From positions 1 through 64,000 of the forward strand of contig NZ_JANXUG010000079.1 of assembly GCF_025352015.1 (NCBI RefSeq): a stretch of 64,000 nt of DNA, in the 5' to 3' direction. This DNA comes from Flavobacterium sp. GTDB taxonomy: Bacteria > Bacteroidota > Bacteroidia > Flavobacteriales > Flavobacteriaceae. Below the pieces are notes generated by a model, which saw only the letters and a list, made by a program, of their open reading frames with translations, did not search any database and was not told the origin of the DNA. Position numbers and translations under genes: made by a program. Shown piece by piece: positions 8,967 through 18,261 of the stretch. Position 1 is the stretch's first letter. Every line of letters begins with the position of its first letter.

Positions 8967-10814
8967 ATGTGCGGCATAAATGGAATTTTCCATTTAAACT
9001 TTAAACAAGTTGACCAAAATCAACTTATCAAAATGAGAGACATTCTTGAACATCGTGGTCCAGACGATGCAGGAATTTACATCAATAACAATATCGGATT
9101 TGGCCACAGAAGATTATCTATTATAGATACATCGTCAGCTGGGCATCAGCCTTATATTTCTAATAACGGACGATATGTATTAGTGTTTAACGGAGAAATA
9201 TACAACTATCAATCTTTTATACCTGAACTGAAAAGCAAAGGTGTCATCTTAAAATCGAGTTCAGATACCGAAGTTTTGTTAAAACTTTACGAACTTTATG
9301 GTTTAGAAATGCTTCATCGTTTGAATGGTATGTTTGCTTTTGCTATTTGGGATACTCAAGAAAAGAAACTTACGCTGTGTCGAGACCGGATGGGAGTTAA
9401 ACCTTTGTATTACTGCATTTACAAAAGTACTTTGTATTTTGCATCAGAACAGAAAGCTATTTTTGCTGCTGGTGTTCCGGTTGAAATTTCAGAAAATAGT
9501 ATGGAAGAATACATCTTTAACAGATTTGTTGCTGGAGAAGAAACGTTATTCACCGACATTAAAAAATTATTGCCAGGACATCACATGGTTATAGATGAAA
9601 ACGGCAAGACCAAAACCACCAGATGGTGGAATTTAAAAGAAAAAATTCAAAACCACGCGCAAATTTTAAATCCAAAAAAATGGTTTGAAGAAATCTTTTT
9701 TGAGTCGGTAAAGTTAAGAATGGTAAGTGATGTTGCTGTTGGAGTTTTGTTAAGTGGCGGACTGGATTCTTGCTCAATTTTATCATCACTTCACGAACAA
9801 AAGTTTAATCAGATAGAAACCTTTAATATAAGCTTTTCTGAAGACGAACATAATGAATATCATTTAGCAAAAAAAATAACCGAAGAATACAACTACACCT
9901 TCAATCACACTAAACTGGAAAATGAAAGTTTGTATCAAAACTTAATAGAAAGTTCCTATTATCAGGACGAACCGTTAATGCATCTTAATGAACCACATTT
10001 ATTAGCTATTGCAAAAATGGCCAAGCCAAAAGTAAAAGTACTGCTTTCGGGCGAAGGTGCCGATGAGTTGATGGGTGGTTATGTTCGCTATAAAGCTTTG
10101 AAAAATCCATCTTTGTTAAAGGTAATTTCACAAATTAGCAAATTTGAAACTTTTAATAAAAAGCCACGATACGATAAATTACTTCGCTATTCAAAAATAG
10201 ATAATCCTGCAGATTTGATTCTGTTTAATGGCTCCAATGTATATCCTAACGATATTGAAACTTTTTATGGTTGCCATGATAAGCCTATCAATGAATATCG
10301 ATATCAGATTCTAGAAGAAGCCAAAGAGTTGTATCCTGCAAGTTTGCAGCGCCAAGCTTTATATTTTGACCAACATACCTATTTATGTTCGTTGCTCGAT
10401 AGAAACGACCGTTGCACTATGGGAACTTCTATTGAATGCAGAGAACCCTTTCTAGACCAGCGATTAGTTGCAGGATTAGGAACGTTAGATAATGAATGGA
10501 TGTTTACAGGTAAAAAAGGAAAATTCATCTTAAAATCAACCATGGAAACGAGACTTCCGAAAGAAGTTGTTGACTTTAGAAAAATAGGATTAAGTGCGCC
10601 ATGGGGAAGTTATTTATTAAGTTTTCCAATGTTTACAAACGAATTAGACAATTTTGCGAATAGCGAAATTTTTAATATGCCCATGTTAGAAAATTTGGAT
10701 GGACAAAAATTAGTTGCTGAAGTCAGAAAAGGAAATACTAAAATTTTACCCTATTTTATGCCAATTTTTATGCTTCACGAATGGCAAAAAAATTATTATA
10801 ATAAATTCGTTTAA
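8967..10814 (+). CDS. asnB: asparagine synthase (glutamine-hydrolysing)
   Basis: A class II glutamine amidotransferase of 615 residues. The N-terminal nucleophile is Cys2 (MCGINGIF), followed by ILEHRGPDDAG and GFGHRRLSIID, and by NGEIYNY of the glutaminase domain. The synthetase domain carries the ATP pyrophosphatase loop VLLSGGLDSCS and LLSGEGADELMGGY. It could make free asparagine, or modify a sugar or another carboxylate as many paralogues do; proximity to a glycosyltransferase leaves this open. Confidence 0.92.
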   Translation: MCGINGIFHLNFKQVDQNQLIKMRDILEHRGPDDAGIYINNNIGFGHRRLSIIDTSSAGHQPYISNNGRYVLVFNGEIYNYQSFIPELKSKGVILKSSSDTEVLLKLYELYGLEMLHRLNGMFAFAIWDTQEKKLTLCRDRMGVKPLYYCIYKSTLYFASEQKAIFAAGVPVEISENSMEEYIFNRFVAGEETLFTDIKKLLPGHHMVIDENGKTKTTRWWNLKEKIQNHAQILNPKKWFEEIFFESVKLRMVSDVAVGVLLSGGLDSCSILSSLHEQKFNQIETFNISFSEDEHNEYHLAKKITEEYNYTFNHTKLENESLYQNLIESSYYQDEPLMHLNEPHLLAIAKMAKPKVKVLLSGEGADELMGGYVRYKALKNPSLLKVISQISKFETFNKKPRYDKLLRYSKIDNPADLILFNGSNVYPNDIETFYGCHDKPINEYRYQILEEAKELYPASLQRQALYFDQHTYLCSLLDRNDRCTMGTSIECREPFLDQRLVAGLGTLDNEWMFTGKKGKFILKSTMETRLPKEVVDFRKIGLSAPWGSYLLSFPMFTNELDNFANSEIFNMPMLENLDGQKLVAEVRKGNTKILPYFMPIFMLHEWQKNYYNKFV

Positions 10815-10857
10815 AAAATCTTTGATTTACTTTTGTCGATGTACCGATTTTATAAAC

Positions 10858-11871
10858 ATGAATATCCAAACTAATTTTTCCCTCAAGAAATACAACACTT
10901 TTGGTATTGAAGCTAAAGCTAAACAATTTGTTGCTGTTAACACTATTAAAGACTTAAAAACGCTTCTGCAAGAAAATAAATTACTACCAAAATTTATTCT
11001 TGGTGGTGGAAGTAACATGTTGTTGACACAAAATATTCATGCTTTAGTCATACATATTGATTTGAAAGGAAAAAAAATCCTTAGAGAGGAAGATAATTTT
11101 GTATGGGTAGAATGTATGGCTGGTGAAAACTGGCATCTATTTGTGTTGTGGACTATTGACCAAAATTTTGGCGGATTAGAAAACATGTCACTTATTCCAG
11201 GTAACGTTGGTACAACTCCAATTCAAAATATTGGTGCTTATGGCACCGAAATTAAAGATACTTTTGTTTCCTGCCAAGCGATGAATATTGCAACTCAAGA
11301 AATGAGAACCTTTACTAAAGAGGAGTGTCATTTTGGTTACAGAGAAAGTGTTTTTAAACACGAAGTCAAAGACCAGTTTATCATTACTTCAGTGATTTTT
11401 AAACTGACTAAACGCAATCATAAAATCAATACTTCTTACGGTGATATTACTAAAGAATTGGAAAACCAAAACATAGCTACGCCTACATTAAAAGATGTTT
11501 CCAATGCTGTTATAGCCATTCGACAAAGTAAATTACCAGACCCAAAAGAACTGGGAAACAGTGGGAGTTTTTTTAAAAACCCAATTATTCCCAAAGCTCA
11601 ATACAATACTATTCATGCTTTGCACCCAGATATGCCGCACTATGTAGTTTCAGAAACCGAAGTGAAAGTTCCTGCAGGTTGGCTAATTGAAAAAGCAGGA
11701 TTTAAAGGTAAACGTTTTGGTGATGCCGGAATTCATAAAAATCAAGCCCTAGTTTTGGTAAACTATGGCAATGCGACAGGACAAGAAATTTTGAATGTTT
11801 CAAGAACTATTCAAGCTACAATTTTAAAGGGTTTTGGTATTTTAATAGAAGTAGAGGTCAATGTGATTTAA
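10858..11871 (+). CDS. murB: UDP-N-acetylmuramate dehydrogenase
   Basis: A FAD-dependent reductase that converts UDP-GlcNAc-enolpyruvate to UDP-MurNAc in peptidoglycan synthesis. The 337 residues fit the E. coli-type (type I) MurB. Motifs are TFGIEAKA at the start, the FAD site ILGGGSNML, SLIPGNVGTTPIQNIGAYG, the active-site GNSGSFFKNP with the catalytic Ser, and the C-terminal AGWLIEKAGFKG. The frame is open 48 codons further upstream, overlapping asnB, but ATG 10858 (MNIQTNFSLKKYNTFG) is where MurB homologues begin. Confidence 0.96.
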   Translation: MNIQTNFSLKKYNTFGIEAKAKQFVAVNTIKDLKTLLQENKLLPKFILGGGSNMLLTQNIHALVIHIDLKGKKILREEDNFVWVECMAGENWHLFVLWTIDQNFGGLENMSLIPGNVGTTPIQNIGAYGTEIKDTFVSCQAMNIATQEMRTFTKEECHFGYRESVFKHEVKDQFIITSVIFKLTKRNHKINTSYGDITKELENQNIATPTLKDVSNAVIAIRQSKLPDPKELGNSGSFFKNPIIPKAQYNTIHALHPDMPHYVVSETEVKVPAGWLIEKAGFKGKRFGDAGIHKNQALVLVNYGNATGQEILNVSRTIQATILKGFGILIEVEVNVI

Positions 11872-11938
11872 AAATTAATATTTGGAATTTACAAAAAAAT
11901 AACACTAAATTTGAATTGCTCTAAAGAATAGTTTAATT

Positions 11939-12274
11939 ATGAAAATTAATTTTAAAGATATAATTGAGACAATTAGAATTAAGGATAGTAAAATATTTAT
12001 TAAAGCTATTGTTGCGTCAGGAAAAGAAGGTGACCACTTTATTGTTGTTTCTCCTGCCATACTTGTAAGTGGCTATGTAACTAATGAAAAAGAAGCAGAA
12101 GAATCTTTTCAATAAAACATAACCCTTTTTTGCCAAGATTTGATGAAACTAACCCATGAATAAAGAGAGATTGAGCTAGTAAAACTTTGTTTCGCTAAAG
12201 TAAAATTTCATAATAAAAATTATTCAAAATCTTATGTTGATGGAAATGGTATTTTACAAGGTTTCGAAGCATGA
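11939..12274 (+). pseudogene. HicB-like antitoxin gene with two in-frame stops
   Basis: A frame starting at ATG 11939 is open for 58 codons to a TAA at 12113. It then continues in the same frame through a second TAA at 12161 to a final TGA at 12272. The visible parts are FKAIVASGKEGDHFIVVSPAI, VSGYVTNEKEAEESF and then LFCQDLMKLTHE. The end is REIELVKLCFAKVKF and SYVDGNGILQGFEA. The partially degraded RNase H-like fold with a T.EEA.E motif resembles HicB antitoxins; this assignment is from pattern memory. No frameshift is needed to restore the whole 112-codon frame. A HicA-like frame follows 52 bp later. Confidence 0.6.
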
Positions 12275-12326
12275 ACATTAAAAACCTCAATGTTAGAAAC
12301 TACACTTTAATTAAGTTTCGTTTGAG

Positions 12327-12551
12327 ATGGGAAACAATAGACCAGTAAAGACTAAATATTGTGTTGCCTTTTTAGAAGTAAATAAGTGTAGTTACATAAG
12401 AACCTAGGCTTCACATGATCACTATAAATGTTCGGGTTGTTTCCGAACGATTACACATCGTGAAAAAGACAAAGAAATTCCTGCAATGCATTTGACAACT
12501 ATGGGAAAAACTATCTCTGAACTTTACGATTGGATTGATAAAAATTGTTAA
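12327..12551 (+). pseudogene. HicA-like toxin gene with one in-frame stop
   Basis: A 75-codon frame from ATG 12327 to TAA 12549 is interrupted once, by TAG at 12405. Before the stop it reads VAFLEVNKCSYIRT, and after it ASHDHYKCSGCFRTITHRE and KDKEIPAMHLTTMGKTIS. A hydrophobic helix, then a Ser-His strand, then a basic strand is the order found in the HicA/YcfA double-stranded-RNA-binding toxin fold. Its place directly after a HicB-like frame supports the idea. The TAG replaces the residue just before the Ser-His strand, so the product would be inactive. Confidence 0.5.
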
Positions 12552-12557
12552 TTCAAA

Positions 12558-13172
12558 ATGTATATCCCCGAACTTTATAAAAACGAAAACCAAAAAGACA
12601 TTCAAAAATTCATTCATAATAATGGGTTTGGAATTTTGGTAAATCAAACAGTTGGAAAGCTTTGGGCGACACATATTCCGTTTTTAATGGAGGAAAAAAA
12701 CGGTAAGCAAATTCTAGTTGGACACGTTTCGAGAGAAAATCCACAAGCCGAGATTTTTAAGGATAGCGAAGAAGTTTTGGCCATATTTTTGGGTGCACAT
12801 TCCTATGTTTCTTCATCGTGGTACGACCACGAAAATGTACCTACATGGAATTATCTCGCCGTTCACGTTTATGGAAAAGTGAAACTTCATTCGTTAGAAG
12901 AAACCATCGAAGGCTTAAGGAGATTAGTCAATAAATACGAAACTAATTCAGAAAAACCTGTTCGTATAGACGATTTGTCTAAAAAAACAATGCTACAAGC
13001 AAAAGGAATTGTTTCCTTTGAAATCGAAATAACTTCTATTGAAGCACAAAAAAAACTATCGCAAAATCGAGACGATAAAAACTACCAAACTATCATCACC
13101 GAATTAGAAAAAACTAATGACAATCAAGCGATAGCAGTTGCTGACGAAATGAAGAAAAATAGGAAATTGTAG
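12558..13172 (+). CDS. FMN-binding PaiB-like protein
   Basis: A 204-residue protein of the PaiB / FMN-binding negative transcriptional regulator family. It has the N-terminal MYIPELYK start, the ATHIPFLMEE strand, GHVSRENPQ, and the conserved AHSYVSSSWYDHENVPTWNYLAVHVYGK core. In Bacillus, PaiB is linked to control of sporulation and proteases; in this organism the role is unknown, and a flavin-dependent split-barrel enzyme is equally possible. It begins 6 bp after the HicA-like remnant. Confidence 0.88.
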   Translation: MYIPELYKNENQKDIQKFIHNNGFGILVNQTVGKLWATHIPFLMEEKNGKQILVGHVSRENPQAEIFKDSEEVLAIFLGAHSYVSSSWYDHENVPTWNYLAVHVYGKVKLHSLEETIEGLRRLVNKYETNSEKPVRIDDLSKKTMLQAKGIVSFEIEITSIEAQKKLSQNRDDKNYQTIITELEKTNDNQAIAVADEMKKNRKL

Positions 13173-13219
13173 CCTTAAAAATTCATAATTTATAATTCAA
13201 ATTTCATAATTCGTTTACG

Positions 13220-13227
13220 TACATTTG
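13220..13227 (+). promoter_or_regulatory. -7 promoter box of the glycosyltransferase/sigma unit
   Basis: TACATTTG matches the Bacteroidota TAnnTTTG box and lies 30 bp before the ATG of the downstream gene. No convincing TTTG -33 element was seen; the upstream sequence is the AT-rich AATTCATAATT repeat tract. Confidence 0.5.
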
Positions 13228-13256
13228 TAGTCCTTTTTTAAAGTTATAAAAGTATT

Positions 13257-14363
13257 ATGTTATTAACTGTTTTCTGCTTGTTTATTGTTGTTGTTGTTGT
13301 TCAATTCCTCTATTATATTGTTGTTTTTGGGAAATTCTCGTTTGCTAAACCACAAACTATAACGCCAAAAAGAATTCCAGTTTCGGTAGTTGTTTGTGCA
13401 AAAAATGAGGAAGAAAACGTTAGAAAACTTATTCCGCTTCTAATAGACCAAAATTTTCCACAATTTGAAATTGTTTTAATTGACGATGCCTCAAGCGATA
13501 GTACGTTGGAGATTTTTGAAGAATATGCAAAGATACATTCCAACATCAAATTAGTCAAAGTAGAAAACAACGAAGCCTTTTGGGGTAACAAAAAATATGC
13601 ACTGACCCTAGGAATTAAGGCAGCAAAACATGACTATTTATTATTTACAGATGCTGATTGTGTGCCTAGTTCAAAGGATTGGATTGCAACAATGAGTTCG
13701 CAATTTACCGCAGAAAGAACAATTGTTTTAGGGTACGGTGCTTATGAAAAAATTGGTGGTTCGTTTCTAAATAAAATAATTCGCTTTGAAACTTTATTGA
13801 CAGCTTTACAATATTTTTCTTGGGCAAAAATGGGTAAGCCTTATATGGGAATTGGCAGAAATTTAGCCTATAAAAGAGACGAGTTTTTTAAAGTACGTGG
13901 CTTTATAGATCACATGAAAATACGTTCGGGCGATGATGATTTATTCATCAATCAGGCGGCAGAAGCTAAAAACACGACTATATGTTTCTTGCCAGAAAGT
14001 TTTACCTATTCAAAACCAAAAAAAACGTTCAAAGAATGGTTTATTCAAAAGCGTCGTCACCTATCGACAGCAAATTATTATAAACTATTTGATAAAAATC
14101 AGTTGGGCTTGTTCTACTTATCGCAATTGTTATTTATTGTAGCAGCTATCATTTTATTATCCTTCCAATTTCAGTGGATTTCCGTCTTGAGCATTATAGG
14201 TTTTCGTTATATTTTTTCTTGGATTGCAGTGGGATTTGCTGCGGGTAAACTCAAAGAAAAAGATGTAATGTATTGGTTCCCAATTATTGAATTTTTTTTA
14301 GTTTTTATCCAATTGAATGTTTTTGTTAGTAACACTTTTTCAAAACCCGTACATTGGAAATAA
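13257..14363 (+). CDS. membrane glycosyltransferase family 2
   Basis: A 368-residue GT-A enzyme. One N-terminal membrane helix (about 3-24) is followed by the catalytic domain: VSVVVCAKNEEENV, IDDASSDST, the DAD-type metal site FTDADCVPSS, and GDDDLFINQAA. The acceptor end KPKKTFKEWFIQKRRHLST carries the QxxRW-like variant QKRRH. Hydrophobic segments close the C-terminus (about 280-365). The acceptor is unknown. The gene overlaps the next one, a sigma factor, by 10 bp. Confidence 0.88.
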   Translation: MLLTVFCLFIVVVVVQFLYYIVVFGKFSFAKPQTITPKRIPVSVVVCAKNEEENVRKLIPLLIDQNFPQFEIVLIDDASSDSTLEIFEEYAKIHSNIKLVKVENNEAFWGNKKYALTLGIKAAKHDYLLFTDADCVPSSKDWIATMSSQFTAERTIVLGYGAYEKIGGSFLNKIIRFETLLTALQYFSWAKMGKPYMGIGRNLAYKRDEFFKVRGFIDHMKIRSGDDDLFINQAAEAKNTTICFLPESFTYSKPKKTFKEWFIQKRRHLSTANYYKLFDKNQLGLFYLSQLLFIVAAIILLSFQFQWISVLSIIGFRYIFSWIAVGFAAGKLKEKDVMYWFPIIEFFLVFIQLNVFVSNTFSKPVHWK

Positions 14364-14905
14364 ATTTACATATAGAAAAAGCCAAAAAAGGAGATCAAGT
14401 TGCCTTTACTTATTTGCTTAATCATTATTGGAATGAGGTCTATGGTTTTATGCTTAAACGTACCGAGAACGAAACCGATTCTGAAGATGTAACTATTGAA
14501 ACTTTTTCGAAAGCTTTTGATAAAATTGCAACATACAATCCCGAATTTCAATTTAATACTTGGTTGATTGCCATTGCCAAAAATGTACATATTGATTTAC
14601 TTCGAAAAAAAAAATCATCACATCTTGTTGAAATCACAGACGAAGAAGACCAGCAAGCATACAATGTTGCCGATACTTCTCCATCTGTAGAAGATGCCTT
14701 GATAACAGAGCAAAACTTATCGCGCTTATTACATTTCATCAAAGAATTAAAACCACATTATCAAGAAGTAATTCAGCTTCGTTATTTTCAGGAAATGAGC
14801 TATCAAGAAATTGCCGACCAATTAAGCGAACCCTTGAGCAACGTTAAAATCAAATTGCTTCGTGCCAAAAAACTATTGGCTGAAATTATCGTAAGCAAAA
14901 AATAA
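14354..14905 (+). CDS. RNA polymerase sigma factor, ECF subfamily
   Basis: A 183-residue sigma factor with region 2 (AFTYLLNHYWNEVYGFMLKRTENETDSEDVTIETFSKAF) and region 4 (HYQEVIQLRYFQEMSYQEIADQL), joined by an acidic linker. The start is TTG at 14354, inside the end of the glycosyltransferase gene. The next in-frame ATG would remove the first half of region 2, so TTG is preferred. No anti-sigma gene is adjacent: the next gene, after 169 bp, encodes a TonB-like protein. Translational coupling with the glycosyltransferase is suggested by the overlap. Confidence 0.85.
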   Translation: MEINLHIEKAKKGDQVAFTYLLNHYWNEVYGFMLKRTENETDSEDVTIETFSKAFDKIATYNPEFQFNTWLIAIAKNVHIDLLRKKKSSHLVEITDEEDQQAYNVADTSPSVEDALITEQNLSRLLHFIKELKPHYQEVIQLRYFQEMSYQEIADQLSEPLSNVKIKLLRAKKLLAEIIVSKK

Positions 14906-15074
14906 TTCTTTCTTTTTTGTGAAAAAATATATTAAAAACATTGAGTTTAATTACGTTCAGTGTTTTTAGTTTAAAAATTTTATAAAATAATATACTATTT
15001 TATAATTTCCTTCGTTATATAATGAAAACTTTTCGATTATGTAGCTTAAATACTTAACTCAAAAACAAATAATC

Positions 15075-15872
15075 ATGTCAAACGTTAGTATTTATGAAAA
15101 AAACTGGATAGATCTAGTTTTCGAAGATAGAAACAAAACTTATGGTGCATATAAGTTACGAAAGGAAAATCCAAAAATTACACTATTTGCCTTTTTTGGT
15201 GGCATTCTATTTCTCTTTTCTTTAATTGGTTTGTGGTTATTAATCTCGTCCTTTGGTGAGCACCCTATTATTGTACCAACTAAAGATGGTACCGTTATTA
15301 CGATAACAGATTTTCATTATCAAAAACCTGATAAACCTGTCGTACCAAAAACAAAAGCTTCTCAAAGTCAAAGTGTGGTCAAACCAACTAACTTTTCACA
15401 TATGGTTGTAACTGCCACTCCACTTGCAATGGATGTTTCAAAGAACGATAATTTACCAACAAATCAAAGTACTACATCCAGTATTGGAACTGATACGCCA
15501 AAAACTGGAAACGATGGTTCAGCTACAACGATTACTGCTCCAGTTATTTTTACTGATGTGGTATCAACTAGCGAATTAGATCGACTTCCGGAATATCCTG
15601 GCGGCATTAAAAAATTCTACGAATATGTTGGGAATAATTTTGAAAAACCTAATCTTGATGAAGGTTTGGGTGCTGTAAGTGTTATTATGTCTTTTGTTAT
15701 TGAAAAAGATGGCGTAATGAGTAATATTAAAGTGTTAAGAAGTTCTGATAAAAAACTGGAGGTAGAAGCTATTCGTGTACTGAAATCACTAAAAGTTAAA
15801 TGGTCACCAGGTTATAAAGACGGTGACAAAATGAGAACGCTTTATACGCTTCCGATAAAAGTGGCTCTTTAG
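15075..15872 (+). CDS. energy transducer TonB-like protein
   Basis: A 265-residue inner-membrane protein. The N-terminus WIDLVFEDRNKTYGAYKLR is characteristic of Bacteroidota TonB-like proteins. One membrane helix follows at about 35-56, then a Lys/Pro and Ser/Thr-rich periplasmic spacer. The C-terminal TonB domain includes PEYPGGIKKFYEYV, SFVIEKDGVMSNIKVLRSSD, VEAIRVLKSL and WSPGYKDG. It should pass proton-motive force to outer-membrane receptors. ExbB and ExbD are not in the window. Confidence 0.88.
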   Translation: MSNVSIYEKNWIDLVFEDRNKTYGAYKLRKENPKITLFAFFGGILFLFSLIGLWLLISSFGEHPIIVPTKDGTVITITDFHYQKPDKPVVPKTKASQSQSVVKPTNFSHMVVTATPLAMDVSKNDNLPTNQSTTSSIGTDTPKTGNDGSATTITAPVIFTDVVSTSELDRLPEYPGGIKKFYEYVGNNFEKPNLDEGLGAVSVIMSFVIEKDGVMSNIKVLRSSDKKLEVEAIRVLKSLKVKWSPGYKDGDKMRTLYTLPIKVAL

Positions 15873-15908
15873 AAAATTAAGTTAGTTATTATTGCATTTT
15901 TGCCCTTG

Positions 15909-15950
15909 AACCTGACCAGGATTAAAAAACTTGTCAGGTTTATTATTTTT
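15909..15950 (+). terminator. rho-independent terminator after the TonB-like gene
   Basis: AACCTGAC (15909-15916) pairs with GTCAGGTT (15933-15940) across a 16-nt loop, followed by TATTATTTTT. It lies 36 bp after the stop. Confidence 0.75.
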
Positions 15951-16019
15951 AATAACTAATCTAAAACTTTTAGAACCTAAAGGCTTTTATTTTGACCAAA
16001 TATCGGTATTATTGCAATT

Positions 16020-17246
16020 ATGAAGATTATCCCAATTACTTTCCTTTTAGCAACATTATTCTATTTTATCTGCCCAAAAAATGGTGTTGATTTTGTGAAT
16101 TCTAATGACGGTAATCCTCAAGATGACAGCCTACACGTAACTTCTTCTTTTCCGATAAAGATGGGAAATGTCTCTGAAAAATATATCGCAGAAAAAAGAC
16201 ATTTTATAGATTCTTTTTACAATAAAAATATCAATTCCCCTTTTTACAGCGGCGGTTTCATTGTCGTAAAAAATGGAAGAGTTCTTTATGAAGATTATAA
16301 AGGATATTCGAATACCAGAACTGGCGAAAAAATTTCGGCTTCTACTCCTATTCATCTAGCTTCGGTAAGCAAAGTTTTAACTTGTATGGCAATTTTAAGA
16401 TTGGTGCAACAAGACAATATTATGCTAGATCAAAAGGTAACCGATTGGCTTCCAAAATTTCCCTATCTAAATACTACCATCCGTACGCTACTCAATCATA
16501 GAAGTGGTATACAACATTATGCCAACTTCCCTACGTTGATGAAAAAACGATGGAACAAATATAAAATACTTACTAATCAAGATATTTTGGATTTGTTGGT
16601 GGCCAATAATTTTAAGTTGCGCACACCAAATGATACCCACTTTGATTACTGCAATACCAATTATGTACTGTTGGCTCTTATTATTGAAAAAGCGACGGGT
16701 TTAAACTTTCGTCAAGCCATGCAAGAATTGGTTTTTAAACCTTTGGGAATGAAAAACACTTATGTTTTCAATTATGAAACAAATCGGGAAACGGCATCCA
16801 AATCTTATAGAGGTAATACCATTTTTGCGTGGGATCAATTTGATGGTTTGTATGGTGATAAAAATATTTATTCAACACCAAGAGATTTAGTAAAATTTGA
16901 TTTGGGTAGTTATTCCCCCGATTTTATCAAACCAGAGCTTTTACAAGAAGCATATTTTGGTTACAGTGCTGGTCTTGTGTCAAAACCTGTTAAGGATTAT
17001 GGTTTGGGAATGCGCATGCGATTTTTACCGCCAACAGGTGAAAAAATGATTTACCATAACGGCTGGTGGCACGGCAACAATACTTCATTTGTTCCCATAA
17101 AAAAAGATACTGTTACGGTGGTGTGTTTGGGAAATAAATTTTCAAACAGACCATATTCGACTTTGAGTATGGTGAGTAGTCTTTTTTATAAAAAGAAAAC
17201 CGCAATAGAAACTCCGTTGCCCACAGAAATGGAACTTGGCGAATAA
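16020..17246 (+). CDS. serine hydrolase, class C beta-lactamase / penicillin-binding fold
   Basis: A 408-residue exported hydrolase of the AmpC/PBP4-like family. A hydrophobic N-terminus (ITFLLATLFYFICP) suggests export. The catalytic SxxK is SVSK in HLASVSKVLTCM, the second triad element is YCN in FDYCNTNYVLLALIIE, and the C-terminal HxG-like element is YHNGWWHG. The substrate may be a peptide, an ester or a D-amino-acid bond. Its stop codon abuts the stop of the convergent cvfB-like gene, with no space between. Confidence 0.85.
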   Translation: MKIIPITFLLATLFYFICPKNGVDFVNSNDGNPQDDSLHVTSSFPIKMGNVSEKYIAEKRHFIDSFYNKNINSPFYSGGFIVVKNGRVLYEDYKGYSNTRTGEKISASTPIHLASVSKVLTCMAILRLVQQDNIMLDQKVTDWLPKFPYLNTTIRTLLNHRSGIQHYANFPTLMKKRWNKYKILTNQDILDLLVANNFKLRTPNDTHFDYCNTNYVLLALIIEKATGLNFRQAMQELVFKPLGMKNTYVFNYETNRETASKSYRGNTIFAWDQFDGLYGDKNIYSTPRDLVKFDLGSYSPDFIKPELLQEAYFGYSAGLVSKPVKDYGLGMRMRFLPPTGEKMIYHNGWWHGNNTSFVPIKKDTVTVVCLGNKFSNRPYSTLSMVSSLFYKKKTAIETPLPTEMELGE

Positions 17247-18077
17247 TTATTGTTTAATTAAATAAATTCCGTCTTCCTTAATTTCGATGAGTTTGTCTTT
17301 ATAAAGCGAACCAATTGCTTTCTTAAATGTTTTTTTACTCATTTTCAACACGGTCTTAATATCTTCGGGATTGCTATTGTCATTCAATCGAAGGAAACCT
17401 CTGCTGGCTTTTAGTTCTTTGATAATTTTTTCGGCATTGGGTTCAATATTTTCGTACCCTAATTTTTGTAATGAAACATCTATTTTATTATCTGGGCGAA
17501 TGGTTATTATATATCCTGTAAGCCTATCACCTGTTCGGATATCATCATATACCTGATCTTTGTAGAGTAATCCCTTGTGAATTTCGTTGATGATGACATT
17601 TATACCTAAATCGGTGATGTGCGAAATGATTAAATCTACTTCATCGCCTTCGGCAACGGTTATTTCTTCGTTGTTCAAAAATTGATTTGTTTTACTGGAG
17701 GCAACTATTCTATTGGTTTTTTCATCCATATAGGCAAATACAAGGTATCGCTTTCCTTTTTCCATAGGTCGCGCTTGTTCTTTAAAAGGAACAAGAATAT
17801 CTTTTTCTAATCCCCAATCTAAAAAAGCACCAATATTATTGACATAATTTACCCGTAGCAACCCAAATTCGTCTAACAATATGTAGGGTTCTAATGTAGT
17901 TGCCACAGGTCGTTCTTCATGATCGAGGTATACAAATACTATAAGCTCCTCGCCTATTTCATATTCATTTGGAACATATTTTACAGGAAGCAGGACATCG
18001 TCTTTTCCGTCGGTTAAAAAAAGTCCGACTTTGGTTTCTCGTGCTATTTTGAGCGTATTATAGTGTCCTATTTGCAT
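17247..18077 (-). CDS. cvfB: S1 RNA-binding protein, CvfB family
   Basis: A 276-residue protein of the CvfB/YitL family: tandem S1-like OB folds (about 1-60, 65-135 and 140-215) followed by a winged helix (about 225-276, VLKMSKKTFKKAIGSLYKDKLI). The segments VNYVNNIGAFLDWGLEKDILVPFKEQ and GRRADR-like turns fit the family. CvfB binds RNA and influences virulence regulators in Staphylococcus; a general RNA-binding role is inferred here. A TATATTTG box lies on the minus strand at 18104-18111. Confidence 0.9.
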   Translation of the reverse strand: MQIGHYNTLKIARETKVGLFLTDGKDDVLLPVKYVPNEYEIGEELIVFVYLDHEERPVATTLEPYILLDEFGLLRVNYVNNIGAFLDWGLEKDILVPFKEQARPMEKGKRYLVFAYMDEKTNRIVASSKTNQFLNNEEITVAEGDEVDLIISHITDLGINVIINEIHKGLLYKDQVYDDIRTGDRLTGYIITIRPDNKIDVSLQKLGYENIEPNAEKIIKELKASRGFLRLNDNSNPEDIKTVLKMSKKTFKKAIGSLYKDKLIEIKEDGIYLIKQ

Positions 18078-18213
18078 CTTGACTGCTTGTAAAATTTGAT
18101 TTGCAAATATAGGTTATTCTTTTTTTGTCATGAATACACGAATATTTTATAATACCAATAAAAAATATTCGTGCAATTGTGGATGAACTACTTTAAACTC
18201 CTAAACAAATATG

Positions 18214-18221
18214 TAGTTTTG
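18214..18221 (+). promoter_or_regulatory. -7 promoter box before the sigma factor / membrane protein pair
   Basis: TAGTTTTG fits TAnnTTTG and lies 41 bp before the sigma factor ATG. No clear -33 TTTG is visible, as might be expected if an alternative sigma factor drives it. Confidence 0.45.
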
Positions 18222-18261
18222 CAAGTGTAACAAATCATATATATTCTATACTAATCTGGCT

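Noticed and set aside
10714..10857. Longer murB start overlapping asnB
   Set aside because: The extra 48 residues come from antisense-free overlap with asnB coding DNA, and MurB homologues begin at the internal ATG 10858.
12411..12674. 87-codon minus-strand frame over the HicA-like remnant
   Set aside because: Antisense shadow of the HicA-like frame and the PaiB gene; no sensible protein features.
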